Origin: Mikania micrantha | Lineage: Eukaryota > Streptophyta > Magnoliopsida > Asterales > Asteraceae | Assembly: GCA_009363875.1 (NCBI GenBank) | Contig: CM018680.1 | Location: 15,943,608 to 16,007,607 of the forward strand | Length of the DNA stretch: 64,000 nt | Direction: 5' to 3' | Shown here: positions 32,301 through 41,621 of the stretch, one piece after another | Numbering within the stretch: position 1 is the first letter of the stretch | How the letters are laid out: every line of letters starts with the position of its first letter | Translations under genes and position numbers: made by a program | The notes under the pieces: model-generated | Databases searched by the model: none | The model's input: the letters and a program-made list of their open reading frames with translations, nothing else | Told to the model about the DNA's origin: nothing

Positions 32301-33922
32301 CAAAAAAAAAGGTATATAGAGTATACAGTTGATAAAGATCCACGTTGTGCCTCAGGAGGTATCTCAAAGTCCAGTTGTGGTATCTACAAACATGTTAGTA
32401 AACATAAATACGGCATAGAGGAAAAAAAATGTTCTCCTTAGCTATAAGCACAGATGATATTGGCAACAAATAAATTTAAAAAAAAAAACTGGGTTTCTTT
32501 GAAATATATAAACGGTAGTCTCATATGTAATAATGCTATATTATGATATAGTTTCATACAATTATCAATATAAATCTACAGCACAATGGCATAGATAAAT
32601 ACAGTAAAGTACCTTGATTGTGGCAGTCTCAGACTTTACTACTTGTCGATTAAGCATCTGCATTTGAGCAAAAGAAATCTTTACGATAATGTTTTAGTGA
32701 AAGTAAATCTCCCATACAATTCTCAACAATTCATATTCTGGCTCATTCAATATATAAGTAAATTCTGCCTATACTTCACACAACCTTTTGATCACCTGAC
32801 GGAAACTCCACACGGTAACGAGACCCTCGGGGTTGTATCTCACCAGCAAACTGCACCTCATTATTCCTAACCAAATATATATATTAAAATGAAACATTAA
32901 CTCAATCAACCCATCACCAGAATGTACAGTCTGACTCTAAGATTAAAAAAGAATTTGGATTCTTCTATTATAAAGAAATAGGAATAAAATTAAATTAAAA
33001 AAAAAACTATAAAATATTGTAAAATCAACTTACCTCTCATTACAGTGAGAGCATTCAAAGGCTGACAATAAGATCTGCATTGAAAATTATCTACATTATA
33101 TACACATAAGCTGATTTATCTATTAGCTTCATTTTCATAGAAAAAATTAACCCTACCTTTCTAAAGTGTGGAATCAATGTCAACAAAAATCTTGTTGTCC
33201 CCTGCCATACAAGACAGGTAGTGGATCAATTCCAAATTCAGAATAGATATAACTTTCGGTCCAATGGTGCAAGGTAACCCATTATAGAATGCTACAGTTA
33301 CTAATTTAGGCTAATACAACCTCTACTTTTTTTATTTTTTTTGTTTTCTTTTGATAAGATCACTTTTACGAATTGGCATGTTGACTATTAACAATTAAGC
33401 ACATTTCACCAGACAAGGTATAAATTTTATGAAAAATTGTATAAGAAGAGAGGTATATGTCAAACTGTACAAGAAAGATTTAAATAAGCATCTGGAAAAC
33501 GGCATTTGTAAGCAAATCCAGACAACTCCTAAATGATTACAACTGTATCAAAGCTAAGGATTACAACTGCATCAAAGCTAGTGCTTTTATAAGCAAATTA
33601 TACAAACTGAAATTGAATCTATTCTATCAGTAAAGCATGCCACAAAACAGAATACAACAATGACATATATCTGTTCTTAGAAAATTTTGAGGTGAAGAAC
33701 AATTTATAGCAATAAAAGCATCTTGTTTCAAGCCCTAATCAAATTGTTGGTTCGAATCGTCCAATAGAGGTATAAATAAGTGTGTGTGTGTGGGGAGGCA
33801 GAGATGGAGGATACATTTTGATGGCAGCGCATGCAAAGGCTTTCGACCTGATACACAGGGGCGTTATCGTCGTCCGTAGAGATGGCTTCAACCACGTCCC
33901 GGATGGTTGCAGCGTCTTCCAT
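14255..33922 (-). CDS. ZPR1: ZPR1-type zinc-finger protein, 16 coding exons
   Basis: Exons in gene order: 33922-33815, 33201-33157, 33074-33034, 32866-32785, 32657-32613, 32383-32327, 32037-31978, 31890-31763, 31346-31127, 30692-30626, 30402-30332, 30240-30151, 29359-29251, 29148-29057, 25887-25782, 14340-14255. All introns are GT-AG and all phases agree. The total is 1407 nt, or 468 residues plus TAG, close to the family's usual size. Finger 1 uses Cys30, Cys33, Cys59, Cys62 and finger 2 uses Cys270, Cys273, Cys299, Cys302, both CX2C-X25-CX2C as in ZPR1. Each finger is followed by the family's alpha/beta module, with signature words LDFEIPPEAQRGSLST, FTFILDDPAGNSF and, in the second half, LIMDDALANSF. 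ZPR1 is known to bind eEF1A and assist its folding, and to act in the nucleus and cytoplasm. The frame is intact, so the gene looks functional despite very long TE-filled introns. The family call is firm. Splice sites are predicted by eye. Confidence 0.95.
14343..15552. other. Intronic sequence, no gene
   Basis: AT-rich intron. The segment 15000-15310 is studded with ACCAGT / ACTGGTT words in both orientations and a poly-A/poly-T pair, suggesting a degenerate MITE, but I could not set ends. Nothing coding is supported. Confidence 0.35.
15553..16190. mobile_element. MULE-like MITE, copy 1
   Basis: The ends are inverted: TGTCGTAAAAATCG on the left and, reverse-complemented, AGTGTTGTAGAAATCG on the right. 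Flanking 9-mers GTTGTGTTG (15544-15552) and GGTGTGGTG (16191-16199) agree at 7 of 9 positions, the target-duplication length of Mutator-like elements. It has the same terminal family as 20322-20838. No transposase is present. Confidence 0.65.
16191..16729. other. Upstream region of the copia-type gag relic, possible LTR remnant
   Basis: It contains many TTCTCG words at 16520-16700. Similar words recur at 19810-19915 downstream of the gag relic. They may be what is left of the element's LTRs or leader, but no alignable direct repeat is visible. Confidence 0.35.
16730..18600 (+). pseudogene. Copia-type gag relic (UBN2-like) with CCHC and coiled-coil regions
   Basis: The first 126 codons (ATG candidate at 16763) resemble the copia gag N-terminus: FIEWKRRFENHAKF, then LTMALGPDIAQEFKEC and AKNLWEAW. 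After a stop at 17108 the frame drifts. At 17716-17997 a knuckle reads VNCHEKGHFAREC, with the first Cys of the usual CX2C apparently lost. A Lys/Glu-rich helical segment follows, split by the SINE at 18031-18150 and continuing (LKNQELVVEIERLEEKL). Next come NHNYTSLPF-type motifs (18284-18600). It would have formed particles for a copia-type retroelement. It is now broken by stops and frameshifts. It lies in ZPR1 intron 15, antisense. Confidence 0.7.
18031..18150 (+). mobile_element. Au-like SINE with 15-bp target duplication
   Basis: The 120-bp body starts ACAACAACAAGC and contains CCCAGTAAAATCCCACTTAG, GGGGTCTGGG, CCTTACCCC and AGAGAGGCTGC, the words I recognise from plant Au SINEs. Flanks carry a perfect 15-bp direct repeat AAAAGAAAGATGTCT at 18016-18030 and 18151-18165. 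Removing the SINE and one repeat rejoins the helical gag frame. It was mobilised in trans by a LINE, as is known for SINEs. Confidence 0.9.
18601..19586 (+). pseudogene. Second gag-like domain relic of an LTR element
   Basis: Two open pieces (18648-18986, 19248-19586) are joined by broken sequence. The words LFGDKPEDLIEHPKD, RRMSYEGEYPPT and then, in another frame, LHPYWRLLACV resemble an uncharacterised gag-like protein common in large plant LTR-element derivatives. The locus at 36000-42279 shows other parts of what looks like the same family. The family resemblance is from memory. Its biochemical function is unknown to me. Confidence 0.5.
19600..20125 (+). other. 3' flank of the gag relics, no gene
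   Basis: AT-rich sequence with scattered GGTTCTCGG words at 19812-19915. The open frame at 19999-20130 continues into the Reina LTR only by chance. No supported gene. Confidence 0.35.
20131..21017 (+). repeat. Reina 5' LTR, interrupted by a MITE
   Basis: 20131-20321 and 20848-21017 align with 22821-23183 with about nine differences seen by eye. The MITE with its duplicated target occupies 20322-20847. The LTR ends at GTTTTCC, where the partner has GTTTTCCA. Confidence 0.88.
20322..20838. mobile_element. MULE-like MITE, copy 2, with preserved empty site
   Basis: The 517-bp insert is flanked by a perfect 9-bp repeat ATTATGGGC (20313-20321, 20839-20847). The other LTR (22996-23025 area) shows the uninterrupted sequence, proving the insertion. 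The ends are loosely inverted (AGTGTTGTAAAAATCG versus CATGGTTGGGGAAATCG). The interior is full of GATTAATCG / CTAGTCGG words in both orientations. It is non-coding. Confidence 0.9.
21018..22986 (+). pseudogene. Reina pol remnant: RNase H, integrase, chromodomain-like tail
   Basis: RNase H begins at GVGAILIQDDHPIAYFSKAL, continues to KTDHYTLKFLLE, then a TAG at 21222-21224, then HRAGKENRGADALSRR. A frameshift near 21410 separates this from the integrase: PMGGHGGFLKTYKRV, a damaged zinc region, IWDDISLDFIVGLP, VVVDRLSKYAHF and SDRDTIF. A second frameshift near 22040 follows HPQTD. The last frame (22192-22986) has VVYGRDPPT, FQVGDVVF, HPVFHVSILKPA and a chromodomain-like PLEEATWEEYD. It runs through the polypurine tract into the 3' LTR, ending at 22986. 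This would insert and target the element, but it is now broken. Confidence 0.88.
22821..23183 (+). repeat. Reina 3' LTR
   Basis: It begins TATTGATAGC directly after the purine run and ends TTTTCCA before GATCA. It carries the last ~55 codons of the pol frame (containing MPPPPLKVYSRRKSKD). The TG start appears mutated to TA. Confidence 0.85.
23189..23674 (-). other. Probable LTR-like 3' region of a minus-strand element
   Basis: In minus sense this follows the 209-codon ORF and ends in a run resembling retroelement polyadenylation regions, with AATAAA-type signal in 'attaataaaatcc' near 23380. No partner LTR was found. The plus-strand start (23189-23305) has a short open stretch after the Reina TSD that I could not identify. 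Confidence 0.35.
23675..24304 (-). CDS. Unrecognised 209-codon ORF, probable TE-derived protein
   Basis: A continuous open frame on the minus strand with aromatic-rich, protein-like composition: a basic N-terminus, then EYFNHFLFVSDHFDFD, an FPLRAVMFFGAGNPIDWR segment, RWVVIVNKNRVDVPFDPGW and a C-terminus with several Trp and Pro. It has no CCHC, protease or RT motif. It sits in ZPR1 intron 15 in sense orientation, upstream of an LTR-like region with a polyadenylation word, so it is more likely a retroelement accessory or gag-like ORF than a host exon. The start codon is uncertain, because the frame may begin further upstream. I do not know its function. Confidence 0.4.
   Translation of the reverse strand: MRPCQHGRKQNLKALNGTALERGELFWGSWSVTQALKESSITTVGSQSVKQEDDSLGKSINQNTTSSEDNIVVLEYFNHFLFVSDHFDFDKTSGRNMNCCMKVAVRHKFPLRAVMFFGAGNPIDWRRDNQDPIYQHDTSQERSKTTTNEVELFRWVVIVNKNRVDVPFDPGWLWADPTSWRPASWSCANYPKSDIGPKENSIGVTEEMG
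24305..24652. other. Intronic sequence, no gene recognised
   Basis: It contains short Lys/Glu-rich open stretches on the plus strand (24340-24480) without recognisable motifs. Probably TE debris. Confidence 0.3.
24653..25063. mobile_element. TIR element of the TTTAAAAAGC type, GCGC-rich version
   Basis: The ends GGATTTAAAAAGC (24653-24665) and GCTTTTTAAAACC (25051-25063) are inverted. Subterminal zones repeat GCGC words (AAGCGCA, AAGCGCAT, GGCGCAG; GCGCCTTG, GCGCCTTAC). No target duplication was found. It has the same terminal type as 27764-28718 and 29481-29979. Non-coding. Confidence 0.65.
25064..25781. other. Intron 15 donor-proximal AT-rich sequence
   Basis: Very AT-rich to 25290. A degenerate CCGGTT-rich stretch (25300-25470) ends 'gagcacctctagt', as seen in small plant MITE debris. 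No gene. Confidence 0.35.
25782..25887 (-). other. ZPR1: ZPR1 exon 15
   Basis: It encodes LLSLEETWTLIMDDALANSF and the DDMKDDHQLT segment of the second ZPR1 domain. It is flanked by CCAG and GTAAGT. It is separated by 3.2 kb from exon 14 and 11.4 kb from exon 16. Confidence 0.93.
26292..27600 (+). mobile_element. 5'-truncated LINE (L1-like) with zf-RVT region and poly-A
   Basis: A perfect 13-bp target duplication ATGTTTTTGTTAA lies at 26279-26291 and 27601-27613. The insert ends in ten A residues. Translation shows plant LINE C-terminal signatures: VAWDKMLAPKEAGGGGIGAL, LFWLDNWTG, the zf-RVT region (VPLKVSSFAWRACLNRIPT, CALCTTQDEVADQ and, in another frame, SIDHILIQC) and LWCIWKARNAKIF. Frames 26361-26591, 26584-26871, 26899-27144 and 27102-27365 show several breaks. 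RT and endonuclease are lost by 5' truncation, typical of target-primed insertion. It lies in ZPR1 intron 14, antisense. Confidence 0.93.
27764..28718. mobile_element. TIR element of the TTTAAAAAGC type, GCCTC-rich version
   Basis: The ends GGTTTAAAAG (27764) and GCCTTTTTAAACC (to 28718) are inverted. The right end carries two tandem ~38-bp units of AAGCCTCAAGG-GAGCCTC type. GCCTC/GAGGC words dominate both subterminal zones. AT-rich interior, no transposase. In ZPR1 intron 14. Confidence 0.65.
29057..30692 (-). other. ZPR1: ZPR1 exons 10-14 (second zinc finger and domain)
   Basis: Exons 30692-30626, 30402-30332, 30240-30151, 29359-29251 and 29148-29057. They encode the second finger (STCGACAVSCETR ... 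STCDACGYRN), then the LKPGGAIPAKGKKI strand region, SRDVIKSDTA, and GTLGGMVTTIEGL with the ERVHGFTFGD helix. All junctions keep the frame. Confidence 0.93.
29481..29979. mobile_element. TIR element of the TTTAAAAAGC type, GCATC-rich version
   Basis: The ends GGTTTAAAAAAGCATGATGC and, reverse-complemented at the right, GGTTTTTAAGATGCGCACA. GCATCAC/GATGC/TGCAT words are repeated through the element. It lies within ZPR1 intron 12, between exons 13 and 12. No coding capacity. Confidence 0.6.
31127..33922 (-). other. ZPR1: ZPR1 exons 1-9 (first zinc finger and domain)
   Basis: The ATG at 33922 starts MEDAATIRDVVEAIST. The finger is formed by CMRC (exon 1) and CSHC (exon 3). EVQFAGEIQPRG, QVVKSETATIK, IPPEAQRGSLST and EGILLRASEELQAL lead to FILDDPAGNSFVENP and the linker FYERTHEQDASLG. 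Exon sizes are 108, 45, 41, 82, 45, 57, 60, 128 and 220. Confidence 0.94.
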
Positions 33923-33957
33923 TTGCAGATGCAATGCAGTTTAACCTAAAAGAAAAC

Positions 33958-33972
33958 TATTTATAAACCCTA
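33958..33972 (-). promoter_or_regulatory. ZPR1 TATA-like box and telo-box
   Basis: The minus strand reads TATAAATAG at 33966-33958. The plus strand reads AAACCCTA at 33965-33972, a telo-box as found near many plant translation-machinery genes. The TATA box lies only 36 bases from the ATG, which would give a very short leader, so the true start may use another site. Confidence 0.4.
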
Positions 33973-35270
33973 TGTTTGTTTGTTTTGGAGGTTTTTGTTT
34001 CTTGAGTTCCCTGCTTTTACAAATTAACCCCTCAACTTTGGCCTTTTTTACTCAGCTCCTATTTTTTTACATCTGTTTCATATTTTCCATCTAATTACAT
34101 GTATTAGTTTGACTTATGTAATATACGGGGATGTATTAGAATTTGTTATCTGTTTCTTTGTTATAGTAATACAATTGAAATGAATACATTTACTATGTTA
34201 TGTACTCTTAAAATTAAAGAAAATGTTTTTAGTTAGGTAGCATTGAAAACAAATATATTTTAATATAATTGATAGTTTTCCTTATCTAATAAATGTGAAA
34301 GTTCAAGAGTCACATTTAAATAAAAATAGAATACCAATTGTTTTTAATTTGGTATCTCATTTTTCTTCAAGTGGTTTTTGTGCCAAATAAGGATTTAGCA
34401 TTATATATTAGTGCATTAAATCATGACAATAAAAACTCCAAATTATTATCATCAAAAGTATTCTACTGCAAATAATACATTACATTGTTAGAAAGCCATT
34501 GATTATCTTTCTCATAGAACTTGAAGTCATACCACCAGAGTAAAGAAAATAAGCTCAGACTGCAAGATCAACAGCTGCAAAAAGAAAACAAATATGATAA
34601 AATTAACCCAATTAATTGCATAGATGTCAAAATCAACCTAATACAATTTTAATTTTTTTCCATTTAGGCATTTCATTGAACACATAATCAAACATTCAAA
34701 ACAATGGCTTGGAGGTCTTGCTCCACTTCATGATAATCAAACATTCAAAACAAACCACAAACCCAAAATCAAAACCAATAAGAATATTTTAAAAGTATAA
34801 CACAACATTTTCTAGATATAATACTCACATTAGCCTTTGTTCAACTTTCCTTCGGGCATAGCAAATTACCTTTTAGTCATTGTAAATAGGGACTTGTAAT
34901 AGACAATAAAAAATGCAGTAAATTAGCATCTCCACAGTAGACTTTTGGCACCAAAAATACAGTTAATTAGTAGCAAAAAATGTAGTAAATTGTCAAGAAA
35001 AGTGCAACAAAATTGGCGTAGAATTAAATTACCAGCCAAACACATATATACTTGACTTGTCAAAAGTTGTAAAATTAAGTGATAATTTTCCTATTAAAAC
35101 TATATAACTTCAAAAATCATATCTAACTGACGTGTGTACAAAAAGATAAATGTTTTGTCTTAAAATGTCTTTCATATTAGATTGATCGGTTTTCTTTATT
35201 GCTCTTAATCATCAAGTACCTGAATATAAACGACGATAAGATTACAAAAAAAAAAAATTGTTGTAGCTCA
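33973..35270. other. Region upstream of ZPR1, no gene assigned
   Basis: AT-rich. A segment at 34490-34580 could be an exon on the minus strand (preceded by TTTTTGCAG) but has no identifiable product. It contains ordinary intergenic sequence otherwise. Confidence 0.35.
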
Positions 35271-35273
35271 TGG

Positions 35274-35396
35274 CAACATACAGGAAAGTATCAAGAAAGA
35301 CAGAAACTAACCTTGAAGAAGTAAGAGGGTCCTTTTGCAAGCCCTTAAATGTCTCTTGGAACCTCTATGGAGCCTTCCTAAGAGTTTGATCACTAT
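35274..35396 (-). repeat. Exon-like duplicated segment, copy A
   Basis: It aligns with 35844-35968 at roughly 75-80 percent by eye. In minus sense both copies have a coding-like stretch ending at AAG|GTTAG, a possible splice donor. Copy A has lost an open frame. Confidence 0.45.
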
Positions 35397-35843
35397 ACTA
35401 CAAAATCAATCGGTCACCAAAAATGTCCACATAATCCCTTTATACTTTTTATTGAACATGAATGAATGAAAACTATTATCTTTGAATATATTGGAATTGA
35501 ATAAAAATAATAATAAGTTCTAAATGATTTGTATAATTGGCCAAAAGATCTGAAATCAATTTGTTAAGTTTGGTTCTGTTTGTTTGGTTTCAGTTTGATT
35601 TTTGTTGTTTTTTTTTGCTCAACCCTTATTTAAGAAACCCATTTAGAAAATAATTGATGTTAGCATGGACATATGCTCATAACCATCTTTACAACTACAA
35701 GGGTATATAAAAATTCAAAATACACCTCTATTTGACTTTATATAGTCAATTGTAGCAACTTAAGTATATAATTACTCATAACCTACGAGTTTCATGCACA
35801 AAAAAATCAACTTGGTATATATTGAATGGTCTTTCACTTTCTT

Positions 35844-35968
35844 GGCAATATACATACAAGTATCAAGAAAGATGAAAACTAACCTTAAAAAAGCAGGAAT
35901 ACCCTTTTGCAAGTCCTTCAACGGCTCTTGGAACCTATTTGAAGCCATCCCAAGATTTTGATCAATAT
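35844..35968 (-). repeat. Exon-like duplicated segment, copy B
   Basis: The minus-strand open frame includes MASNRFQEPLKDLQKGIPAF, followed by a GTTAG donor-like site. It is duplicated from, or with, copy A 570 bases away. The product is unrecognised. It could be a fragment of a host gene captured or left near ZPR1. Confidence 0.4.
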
Positions 35969-38900
35969 AACCCAATTTGCAACATAAACCAGTAAGTCCA
36001 TGGCGATTGAATCCCTGAAACTCAAGCTAGTACACAACCTTGTTGCATACCTCACTAAGTCCTCAAAACACCCCAACTATGATGAGGTGATCGATACTCT
36101 TTCAAACTCTTTTGTTCATAGTACTCTCACTATGAACCCTCCCATTTCTGTCTCTGCCCTTAACCAATTATGGACAAACTCTTAAGGATAACATTGTTGA
36201 AAGCATAACCTCTGAGATTGATGGTCAACAAGTCACCATTACCCCATATTGCTAGGTTTTGCTCTCAATCTTGTTGACACTGATGCTCCCACAATTGTTC
36301 CTATTAGGCTCCTTCATGCTAAATTTATTAAGTATGATTAACAAGGAGATCTTAAGAATAGAACCATGTACAAGGCCTATCTTTACTCTAAGTACAAGTT
36401 TCTGTATCACACCATTCTTTAATGTCTTTCCTAGAAAACTACAAGTTGGGAAGAAATGCCATATGACATGCAATATGTCATGTATGCACTTCTCACCAAC
36501 AAGAAGGTAAGTCTGTCTCAAATCATCTTTGACCATGTGGTTCATCACCAAAAGGTGCCCAAGTTTATGATGTATCCCAGGTTTGTGATGGCATGTCTGT
36601 TTAATGAGTTAAACATTGTTTGCCATATTGCCCCTCTTTCTTACATCAAGGCAACTGACAAACAAACCTTTGCTAGGATAAACACTGATGCAAAGGTTTT
36701 GGATGACACTAAGGACACACCCGTCCTAGGTGAACCCACATCCACCTCCTCTTCCACACCTACAAAGGTACAAACCTAAAGAAAAAAATCAACCAAAGCC
36801 CCTCACTCCAAGAAACCCAAAAAGACTGTTCAGGAAGATGAGATCCCTGAGCAAGTCATTGTCCCCACTGGACAAGAAAATCCATCTGACCTATCATCAT
36901 ATATGGATCTTGAATCTCACGCCCAGCTAGCTCCTCATCAATCCTCTCAACATGATGATGTTGTAATCCAAAGGGAACCCACACAAACCACTGAAGTATC
37001 AATTGATAAATAGGCAATAGTCCTATCTCCCAGGGACACTCATGTTTCTTCAACCCACCAAACCACTGATTCCATAGCCATATTCTCCAAGAGATTGACA
37101 CTGCTCTTGGACCTCCTGGTTCTCCTTTCACCACGACACTTGAGGAGCAGCCCCTTCAAACCAGGGTCCAAGATGGTCAATCTCCAACCCATGGAGATAA
37201 GGATGAGATTAGGGTGTCAAGTCCATCTAGACACCCAGATCATGTAACCGGAGCATCCACTCCTCATGATAGCCCAAGGGGTCTTCATGTTGAGGGATCA
37301 GGCAATAAGAGTCCAACTACGACAATGGCTGATGAAGTTCCTAATACTGAGGCCAAAAATCCTAGTACCAAGAAAAAGGGGTACATGACAATCCTGAGAT
37401 TCCGTCAGGGATTTGGATGCTATCCTTAAACGGATTGACGAATCAAACCTCAAAATTCAAGAATTGACGGCAAATGTCACCACCATTTAGGCTGATGTAG
37501 CCAAACTCACTGAGTTGGTTACAAAGGTCTTGAATAACAAGGACCTGCAATCCAAATCCAACCCAATACAAGCACCTTTACTTGAAGGTCCCACAAACAC
37601 TACACCCACTTCAAATATTCCTACCCTTACTCCTTAAGCTCTTCAAGAAGTGTTAAACCCACTTCTTACCACCCACCTAACCAACTTTTTTCAAAACTTC
37701 ACCAAAGATTTCTTTCAAACAAAAAAACCCAAATGGATCTACTGAAAATCTTAGTAGATTCCAAACTCAAAACCTTCAAACATGAAGTCTCCAATCACAC
37801 CTTATACCTGAAATCCCTCACAGGTTTAGCTCCTCCTCCCCCATTGGTTTAAGGAACAGGCTGATGAAGCCAAAAAGAGGGAGAATGAGAAGCCCCTTAC
37901 TAATGCCCAAGCGGCCAAGAAGGCTCAAGATGACACTGAACCGAGAAAGATGAAGGCCTTGAAACTCAAAAATCAAGAGGTCCTTCTCAAGGCTGCCTTG
38001 GATCAATAGTTTGAAATGTAGCTGCAAAGGCCAACCTTGAATAAAAGCTAAAAGAATTAGCTTCCTAAGTGGAACAGGGAACTTTTGGTGTAATCAGTAA
38101 ACCCAAACCCACTAAACCTGCACCAATAAAAGCCATAACTACGACTCCTTCCTTTTCAGCCCCAACCACCCAAGACAAGCCTGCTCAAACTAAGCCTACC
38201 AAATTAGATCCTATTCAAATTTCTTCTACTCATGTACATACATCTAAACGAACTTCCCCTGCCAAAACTACACCTCCCTCACCTACAGACACCACCAAAG
38301 ATGCTTCACCTACTCTCTCTCCCAAGTCTGCTTCTCAAACTCTTCTGGACTTATCCAGAATTGGCCACAAAACCAGACCAGTTATCATTTGTGCCTTCTC
38401 AAGAAGACAGAAGAGTGCGGCCCGAAACTCCAAAACCCCTACCACCAAACCACAAAAGCCTTTATACCTTGTACATGAGTCAAACTCAGACTCAGATGAT
38501 CATCATCCTATCTCATTACTAATGCCAAGAAAAAGTAGGCTTAGATTAGCCGATGATGATGAGGCTGACTACAATCCACCCAAAACTACCAAAATTCCCT
38601 CTCCAATAAAACCAACTGAGACTGTAGCTGAAGAACCTCAAATGTCACCCCCAAAGGAATCGTACTCCCTAAAGAGGCACATCCCTTCAATTGAATAAAT
38701 TTAAAGCCAAATAAATGAATAGGATGAAAGGGAGAAGAAGATCCTTGCAGATCTTAAAGCCTCGGGCATTTTAGGAGAAGAGTTGATAAAGGCATATCAA
38801 GTTCTGATAAACTTGGTAGATCAGCAACAAGATAAGGCCTATCATGCTGAGAGAGAGAAAGTAATAAAGTTCTTGATAACTGGTGGCAAGTACAAGGTGG

Positions 38901-39095
38901 AGACATTCTTGAAACGGGGCATCACCAATCTCAAGAAGGAACCCGAGGTTCTGACCAAGAGGCTGAAGGCTGAAAAGAAAAAGAAGAGGGATGCTGAACA
39001 TAGAAAAATAATAAAACACATCCTCATTCAAAATGGTTGGAAAGAAAAAGCTACCATTACAAGATGGAAGGATACCCCTTTGTATGATGAGTGGT

Positions 39096-41621
39096 TGTAA
39101 CCACCCGTCACTATTTAACCTTTTTCACATAACATCAGAGTTGGCCACAAAAAATTTTTCATTTTCAAAACCTTGTTTATCTTTTTAACTTTCTTTAATA
39201 GTATTAAACAAAGCTTAAAACAAAAATAAAACATGTCACACACATCTACGACACTTATTTACATAAGTAAGTTTAAACAAAAGTTAAAACTCTTGTGACA
39301 AAGTTCGTTCGATTTAGCTCTTGACCCGCCTCGAACATTACAGTCGTATCCGTCATGTTTGACTTACAAACATCACATAATAACACTCATTAGTTCATAG
39401 GAACTAAGTAAGTTAAGCCCTAATGTCCCTCAAGGCAAAAATGTCAAAATACATCTTTCACAATCAATGATTCAAATGAGCCATTTCTATTCAAATTGAC
39501 TCTCACAATGTAATGATATCACACTATTATTTATCAATTATTGTTTGCAATAGTTTAGTCATGATCACACTATGGTGTTCACTATCATGTTCTTCCACTA
39601 TACTTACTTGTCAGCACCTCTGACTTACACACATGTAGTTTCATACATAATCTTAAGTCTTAAGATGTTCACCCACCGGTTCTTCCATCAAGACACTTGC
39701 TAGCACCTCTAGCTATCCACACACATGTGGTTCTTTATTTCAATCAAATCACTATGATGTTCACTCACCAGTACTTCCATCATAGAATCCCACAACTTTA
39801 AGTCATCAAGGTATTGGATTTATCATAGCTTGTTGAACTTCTAATATTCAACTTTCCACTAGCATCAATACCATGCTTATCATATAATTGATTCAATAAC
39901 AAGTTTAATTTTCATTATGTGATGTCATAGTTGTAGGGTTACTTACCTTGATCAGACAATGGATTAGCACCTACAGGTTCCTTTCCCGATCTATGACTAC
40001 TTTCTTGACTTCCACTACAACCACCTTGTCGCAAAGCACATATACAACTAGTTTCAATACATATAACACATACATACAATCAAGTTCAACCCGCTTGACC
40101 CGTTTGACTTTTTCAAAGTCAATTTATCACACAATTGACTCTATCTTACTACATATAGCAAGTTTTAGCCAATTATCAAAATTAATATATTCCATGCCTC
40201 CCTTAGGCATTTCATCATATAATTGATGTTCATTACACTAGTTATGATCCTAATCACCCTATGATTACCCATAATCACCCATTTTAGTCAAGATTCACCC
40301 AAGATCATAACTTTAATCAATTTTAGCATCAATTTACTGCATATTAACATTTAACCCATGGATTATGATCCATCTCCACCCAACAACGCTTTCTAACATG
40401 AGTTCTACCCAAAACTCATCATTCCGATCAAAACCCATGAACAAGTATCTTAGATACTTCTAAAACATTTATTTAGATGTACATAACCTACTAGTATCAT
40501 TTATTTATGTTCAACATCACACATACTCAATTTCCCATTTTTATCACATTTTGGAAAATCTCATTTTTGTGCAGCAAATTTCTTAGTTGTTGCTGTAATC
40601 AACATTTTTGACACATTTAAAATATGTTTTAGCTCTTCATGCTCAAAGATGGGTTGTAGTATACTCTTAGACCTTTCAGGATGCATAATTTTTTTATGTT
40701 GCTGCTGTAATTGCCCTTTTTACCCATGCTACGTTTTTTTTCAGCTTTTTATGTCAGAAGATGGATTGTAGCCCTTTCAAAGAGCTTTCTAAGCATATAA
40801 TTCACATTTTCTAACGTTTTTTCTACAATTTTATACATAATTTACAAAACCAGCACAACATCCATTTTTACACAATTCTGCACATAGTTTCTTTTCTTTT
40901 CAGGCAATTCATCAAACACCTTATGTGCGTGATTTACTAACTCGTTTTTCATTCAACTTCAGCCATCATAAAACCTCCCATGAACACCCATGTTCATAAT
41001 CATTGATTTCAAATCAAATTAGATGTTTAGTTACTTGATCACCCATCTATTTATGTTTCTATCAAGCATTACAACATCAATTCTCAGTTTTGGTTCATAA
41101 AACTAGTGATTTGGTTATCAAATCACACCATAAGCATAATTTTATGGTTTCTAATATATATAATCAATCAATTTCAATATTTGACCAAGAACCCAACTAA
41201 CCTCCTTCATGAACCCATGAGAAAGATCAAGAGAGGCTAAAGGAACACTTGCTAGTTTTAAGAATCACCAAAGATGGTGATTTAACACAACAATTTCAGT
41301 TTTAGAAAAGCAAAAGCCACGAATTTGAACTAGGGTTCTTGAGCTCTTCTTTGCCCTTCTCTGGTTCATACGTTCCAGACTTCTCAAAATGAAGTTCAGG
41401 AACATTAAGACTAATTATAAGCTTTCTACATCAAGTTTACTGAATTGACAAATTTAGCCCCTCAATCTTTTTAATTGGTTAACCCATTTAATTAACTTGA
41501 ACCCGTTAGTTTCTAGTTACTTTAACACCTCAAAGTTATAAACATAACATAATTTAAAATCATAGAAACATTTATATCATTTTATTACAAACATGTTTGA
41601 CCGTTAGAACCGACTGTTATA
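39096..41621 (-). mobile_element. Solo LTR (2.5 kb) of a gypsy-type element
   Basis: It begins TGTAACCACC and ends TGTTATA (probably TTACA originally). It is flanked by GTGGT at 39091-39095 and 41622-41626. It interrupts the gag-like frame precisely, so the empty-site structure is evident. No internal retroelement sequence is present: a product of LTR-LTR recombination. It contains a TTAGTTC-ATAG-GAACTAA hairpin followed by GTAAG at 39390-39412, as in E1 and E4, which suggests minus orientation. Confidence 0.88.
39390..39407. other. LTR hairpin, solo LTR
   Basis: Perfect 7-bp stem TTAGTTC / GAACTAA with loop ATAG, followed by GTAAG. It is 294 bases from the LTR end. The stem sequence is unrelated to that of E1 and E4 but has the same geometry. 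Confidence 0.7.
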
